Shown here: positions 58,201-64,000 of the stretch, piece by piece
Layout: each line of letters opens with the position of its first letter
Position numbering within the stretch: the first letter of the stretch is position 1
DNA from: Lineus longissimus
Taxonomy: Eukaryota > Nemertea > Pilidiophora > Heteronemertea > Lineidae
Assembly: GCF_910592395.1 (NCBI RefSeq)
Contig: NC_088318.1
Location: forward strand, 992,001-1,056,000
DNA length: 64,000 nucleotides
Reading direction: 5' to 3'
Position numbers and translations under genes: made by a program
Notes under the pieces: model-generated
What the model saw: only the letters and a program-made list of their open reading frames with translations
The model's database searches: none
What the model was told of the DNA's origin: nothing

Positions 58201-60901
58201 GTCTAAAATGACATAACCATGCAAATTTCATTGATTATCACAAAATTATAGGCTACTAACAACTAGGTTATCCTGAGCATAATAAAATGGCAAGCCACAT
58301 TTTTTAAGGCTCAATTTTGACTTTATGTTGCAATTAACCTAGCTTCTAACTCGAGGCTGACGCTATTTGTAAGTTTGTACATGTATGAAAATACCAAAAC
58401 AACACGTGGCATCTCTCAGTTTACCCTGGCATTTTACCATGGCATTTTGGAGAAATAAGTATTCAAATTTCCAACTTGACTTTGTGTTGCGATTCTTGAT
58501 GGTACGCGCATTATCGAGTATGCTGATTGGACGGTGCCGGGTGACACAAAGTGGTTACTGGGATTGACTAGTGTGAATACAATGCATGGTGAGAGATGGC
58601 ACTTGAGACCAGTTCACGAGAAAAGAAATCAATTCTGGAGAATCTCATTTTCAACCGGCATCAGAGCATGGCAGCTGGTCACCACGGTGATGCCTGAGGC
58701 AGCCATGACACATCACAACCAGAGAGACAGGTGTAAATGATTCATAATAGTACCACCAGGTGGCCTGGGGGTAGTTCTGTTACTGTTTGATGCACAGCTG
58801 GCGTCATTGTGCAAGTTCGCCCATGCAGAATCACTTACTGTATGTATTTACCGTTAACCCACTATATATTATACAGGTGGAGATAATCATGTTGTAACAG
58901 CTGTAGAGTTTCCATCCATATTTATTATTGATAAAGTGTCGTAAATAATGAAGTCCAGGATTGGTTTTGCATTTGTTACCATGTTTTTTATAAGATAATC
59001 CACATTTGAACCCACATGGCAACACCTGCATTCTGATTTCTCACCATTGTCTCAATATGTTTCCAGGAGCAGAGGATCAAGCAGGCATAATGAACTCGCT
59101 GTATGAAGAGGATCACCACCTTACCAACAAAGAGGCCCGACTATCACAGAATATCACACCATAAGGCCAATGAAACTTGACTGTATGGTTCTCATCATTG
59201 CCAGCGCCTAATTTGAGCTTACATTGAAACAGTTGAACATTCTGAAACAAATTGACTTTTTTGGAAAAAATGAATGAGAGTTTTTATTAATCATCAGTAA
59301 GGAAGACCAGTCATTTAGACCCGGTACCATAACGCGGGTGAAATTGGCCCGAGAGGTGAAAGACTATCATAAGTTAAGCCAATAGAGTTATCATCTTTTC
59401 TGCAGTGATTCAGTTGCTATAGATGATTTACCATGTATGGCTCAGGCTGTATGGTGGGAAGTGTATGGCGAAATTTCCCCTGGCCCTCTTTGGGCGCCAC
59501 CCCATTTACGCCGGTATGCCAAAGTAGCAATTTTTTAAATCGCAAAAAAATGGCTGCGAATAATTCCTGGTTTCCCCTCTCATCTGTGTTTGTTTTCTAC
59601 TTGTCTCAGACAAAAGAATGAATCGTAACACTGGCAGGATTATTTTTTGTTTTTGAATGGAATCTGGTGGATCTGAAGAGAAACGAGTCACAGCTGTGGA
59701 AGCTCAAGGAAACAGGAAAAAGACGTAGGCACTTGACTTGGGAGATGTTTTCATAGGATATTATAACGGCTCAACTTGATAACAATCGAGGGCGAATATG
59801 TGAGGGATGTGCTCCATTGTGGAGGACTTAAAGGTGCAATGATCTGCATGGATGGTTTTAACATGGGGGCCAACAGAACGGCACAGTTACTGACATTGCA
59901 CTGAAAATAATCCAATTATTCGATATTCACTGTCGCCATGGTATGGTGTATGGAAAGTATCCTCCCTATTTTCAATCCAGGACGTACACCTCGGAGTCTG
60001 AATCGGACGCAGCCTACAATTCTTTTATGATTCATGAGTGTATCCAACACAGGGTTATGAGGGATAAACTGAAGGCAGCATATTGACCATGAGGTTGGCT
60101 TTCAACTTTTCTCCAGTGGAATATAATTTTGCCAGCGGTCATATATACTGCCGATATCTGACATAACTAGATGTTTCACTTCCTCGCTTGGAGTTTGTTG
60201 AAGCATGAACCATCTCCAGGTAAAAGTGAAACACCTGACTTGGCTCTCCGACTTTGATGAGGAAAGAACTAGCTTAGCTTCCTGATCCAGCGAGTTAGAC
60301 CAGCTGGGACCACGAGCAAACAAAGCAAGAAACAAGTCAGAAAGTAAACAAAAGAATGCACACCAAATATTGTTTATGTAGCCAATGAATCGTGACTTGT
60401 GTTGGGTAAAGATTGAGAGTATGAATTAGAAGTCTCACTGTGAACCAGTGCTTCAACATAGCATCACCAATGAACAGTAATCCCAGTCACCATTTCCCTT
60501 CACGTCTGAGACAGGTTTGTTCCCTGAGGGGGAGATGCCTCATCTAGTCTGTAAAAGGAACCGAAAGCAGCTTTCCTAGGCCTAGATGGTTAATTCAATC
60601 ACAAACATCACTTAATGAAATAAACACAAACAAAATTTTTAGATCTTAATTACAAGAGTAAGATGTGTGAAGGCTGCTTGATTGCCCTCCTCAGGTTCTT
60701 TGAGGGCTGCTGGCAAGGTTTCATCAATATGCCTTGCAGATGGGATGAACATCAGATTACCAGACATCTTCACAACTCAGAGCTTCTGTTACCAGGTGGA
60801 GCCCTCCATAAGGTTTACAGACCTCAACCAGTAACAGATGTTGGCAAGGGTTGCTTCCACACCCAAAGTTACAAATGCAACTTCAATCATGCAAGGCATC
60901 A

Positions 60902-60966
60902 GCCCCCCCCCCCCCCACAACACACACAGTTTGTATAATTATCAGTGTATAGCCCCCCCCCCCCCA
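60902..60966. repeat. Two poly-C tracts
   Basis: C runs of about 14 and 13 bases separated by about 38 bp. A third G-rich run is at 62153-62161. Length is likely to vary between alleles and reads. Confidence 0.8.
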
Positions 60967-63900
60967 CCCTCTCTTCAAAGCTTGCACTGCTGAACTCATA
61001 CAGGGTAATCTGCTGACCCAATGACCAACATGTGCTGTGCCAAATGCATGATGTTTTTGTAAAATAATCGACAAAAAATCGTGGAAAAACCCTGATCAGC
61101 AATCAATAGGATACAGCTGTAAACGCTGGCACTGATCCAATATCATGATCGAACATGCACAGCTGTGGTGGCTATACAATAGATGTATCAATCTCATTGC
61201 CAGGCCGAGACTGGCATATTCAAACTGATAAGTAATCCAGGGAAACTATAGTTGAGAATGACATCTTCATGACCGGGATGACAAGATATGTATCATTGAC
61301 ACTTTCACTGCAGGTGTTGTGCATGCAAATTGTCATGTGGTTCCATGGCGTGTGTGTGACTGACGCAGAGCACTAGTGTGTTGAATTTCAATTCATTGAA
61401 ATTACTTGTCACATACCGGTGGTCAAGATTGTGTCATCATGGTGTGAAAAGCTACAGCCGAAAGTTTTATCCTTCACACCACATCTCAGAAACTAAGGAA
61501 GGGGGGATCATGCACGTCACATAGGCCAACCACCTTGTTATTACATCACTTTGTCTCACAATACCGGGACTCAGTCACAGGCATGCTGACAACACTCACC
61601 TATTATTTGGCATATTATCAGTGGGGTTAGCATCTTCATATGCCTGTGGCTCAGTCTCACCCTTCAACAGTGTTGCAAAGAGCTTATAAGTTCAATGCGG
61701 CAAACAGCACTGAAAAAGCTTCCATCGCATACTGCTCTTCGAGCAACAGCCTACCCCAGGCCACCCTCTGCTTCTTTTTTCCTTGAAGGAAGACTTGGGA
61801 CAGTGGTGGAAGTAATCGTTAAACTGCAAGTCCATAACAATATAGAACGTTTCATTTGATGAAACATGAAATGAGTTGCATCAGAATGGACCACTAACTA
61901 CTGCTGCCACCTTGGATCATTAAGTTCCCTATTCCCAACAAAGACACGATTCCGTAAAAGAAACCAATGGGAATAGCAATCTAAACCATATTGTTTTCCT
62001 GCTCATCTTGTAGCAAGTCTGCTGTTGTAAGTTTACTCTGCTAATCACTAGCCTACAAGGTCTAGATTAGAAACACAGGTTTCAGCTATGACTGGAATCC
62101 TCGCTATGCAATGCGAAACAATGGAGCTTTGAAGCCTAACAGGGACTGGGGAGGGGGGGGGGTAGGCTCGCTAGGTGGCAACAGAGCACCCTTTCTGTCC
62201 TAAAAGATTTCAAAGAAACTTTCGCACAGTGAGAACCATCCAGATCCAGATTCACACCCTGTCAAGAACCAGCCGTCCGCCAAATGGAACATTTCCGAAA
62301 TGTCAGACCAGCTCAGTAGAGTCTATCATATCGCCTCCCGAGTCCTACTGAACATTATACTGAGGGAACGTCTGACAACTCAAGACTCTAAAACTAGAGG
62401 TCTCCCACAAATGCCTAGATATCACCACTGAGGCTCCTTGGAGACGGAGCCATGCAAACTGGCAACTAAGGGTAATCAATGGTCGCGCTGCAGTAAACCA
62501 CGCCGTTCCTGATATAGCCATGAAACAGCTGTGACAAAGCAGGCGCGCTGTCGTAATTGGATGCAATTAGATGAAGCCAGAAGTGCAAGTACAACCACAC
62601 AAGACCACGGCCCCCAGTGGGCAATTTCCATTGCTAATATTCCGTTTTCTGAGGCAGTCTCATTGTGATTTGAGATGGTTCACTTCTGATGGTGCAAGTT
62701 CCCAAATCATTTTCAGTTTTGAATGACGTAGAGTAAGGGTAGGCCAACTCATTTTCAAACCCATTTTTGCAATCAAGAGAGTTAAATTGCATCAAGGGTA
62801 AACACTTTCGACTACCATGACCATTACAAAGTATAGGGATGCCCTTTCGCTAAGGCATTGTTTTTTCACTTGGGCGAGAGTCTTAACCCGCTCTGATTTC
62901 ATGAGGTTTACCCCCATCATAACATCGGACCCCTTGATATCACTAGTCTTTATTAGGCTTATCCCCACAACAACTAACACCTGGAGCAAGTACCATTCAA
63001 AAATGACGTCAGCCAACTGTGAACCAAATGGCATGACACTACCATCAAAACATCACTTAATCAACCACAAGGAATTAACCCCATTGGGTTTACTAAACAT
63101 TCATGCACCTGGCAATTAACAAATTACATTGTATCGCAATTAATAATGAGAAACAATGGATTAATACAATATCTAGATTGTTATAAGTTATCATGAACAC
63201 TGACTCTTGAGTTCATACATCCATAAAAACTAGAGGCCCACTAGTCAAATGTATGTACCCACCAGGACTAAAGAGACTATTTAATTAAAGTCAACGATTT
63301 TAAGGTTGAAAACGAGCAAATAAATCAAAATTGCAACAACAAAAATCCTTTTGCAACAGAATTGAATTCAAACACACAAATGCAAAACCAGCATCAAACT
63401 GCAGAGATCTTCACTGAAATTGAAACCAGTAGAGTATCCACTAAATATTATCATATCAATTGATTAGAGGAGAATCAAACAAATACTCACTTAAAATCAT
63501 CCCAATTGATAATTCCTAATGTCATGACAATGTGTCCCTGTCCAAACTATATCAAGAGTAACAAGAGACTGATATCCCTCAAATGGTCTGGACACCTTTT
63601 TAAGGGATAGGAGGAATATCCATGCAGAATACGAGAAGAAAGAGGCGTGAAATATTCCAAAACAACAGAAATCCTCAGTAATATTTATAATTCCAAAATT
63701 GTACCTATGACTTTGTGTGTCTTTCTCCAATAATGATAACACACACCGCAAATGAATCAGCTTCACAATTCCAACACAGCTTGACAGTTCTAATGATTCC
63801 ACGAGCAGACGCCTGAACACTTCACCCTCAGAGTTATTCCTCTCAACTGTGCTGGGTTGAGACTGACGGCTGCATATATTGGCAGGCTGTAGTGGGAATA

Positions 63901-64000
63901 ACGAGTGTGCTCGGCCACCTGTTCATGATAGCTGAGCACTAGCGGGTTCTTTGTACTGCACCTGTGTTTTAACAAAAGGCTGCCAGGCTGCTGTGCAGTG

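Larger units (their letters stand above)
57000..64000. other. Right-hand region without a recognised gene
   Basis: No conserved domain or consistent exon chain on either strand. Upstream regulatory sequence or further 5' exons of the CBFA2T-family gene could lie here. It holds a tRNA-like repeat at 58130-58200 and homopolymer tracts (listed separately). Confidence 0.4.

Noticed and set aside
60663-60938. 91-codon plus-strand frame
   Set aside because: It runs into the poly-C tracts and shows no domain or splice context.

Overview
The window is nuclear DNA of an invertebrate animal, probably marine. It has spliced genes with GT-AG introns of roughly 0.1 to 7 kb, an intron-free tRNA gene, tRNA-derived SINE fragments and many short non-autonomous DNA transposons. 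Two conserved bilaterian genes fix this reading: ARL2BP (BART) and a CBFA2T/RUNX1T1/nervy (ETO/MTG) corepressor. The phylum cannot be fixed from the sequence alone. Both genes, and the third gene described below, lie on the minus strand. The exon models were built by hand from reading frame, splice-site consensus and phase agreement.

Region 1 (about 1-18.6 kb, minus strand) holds most of a gene I do not recognise. Five exons (18456-18518, 11891-12017, 11435-11571, 6912-8009, 3645-4136) join in one frame and give at least 638 residues of disordered, charged, Tyr/Asp-rich protein. It carries one SILK and two RVxF-type sequences, the short docking motifs of protein phosphatase 1. A second 3' exon (1092-2651) starts in the same phase and encodes about 519 residues of degenerate (K/R)(R/S)-x-Y-D-D-L/M-D repeats, so it is probably an alternative end. 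A 108-nt in-phase exon at 16600-16707 is a possible cassette. The true 5' end was not found. The introns hold a 990-bp Mutator-like element with a 9-bp target duplication, other inverted-repeat elements and SINE-like pieces.

Region 2 (18.6-33.0 kb) has no gene I can support. It holds three copies of one MITE family, a direct-repeat cluster interrupted by one of those copies, and a further MITE with arms of about 85 bp.

Region 3 (33.0-36.7 kb) holds a complete seven-exon ARL2BP gene on the minus strand. Upstream of it lie a nearly perfect 130-bp palindrome and a plus-strand tRNA-Gly(UCC) gene.

Region 4 (36.8-57 kb) starts with two minisatellites and a probable long 3' UTR, followed by a CBFA2T-family gene on the minus strand. 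Its NHR1 (TAFH), NHR2, NHR3 and MYND (NHR4) domains are all present. A very short first coding exon is proposed at 56857-56863, behind a TATA-like box. The long first intron contains nested transposons, including a PIF/Harbinger relic that still encodes a MADF-like fragment, and a small unassigned transcription unit at about 54.0-54.8 kb.

Region 5 (57-64 kb) shows no recognisable gene. It has a tRNA-like repeat and several homopolymer tracts.
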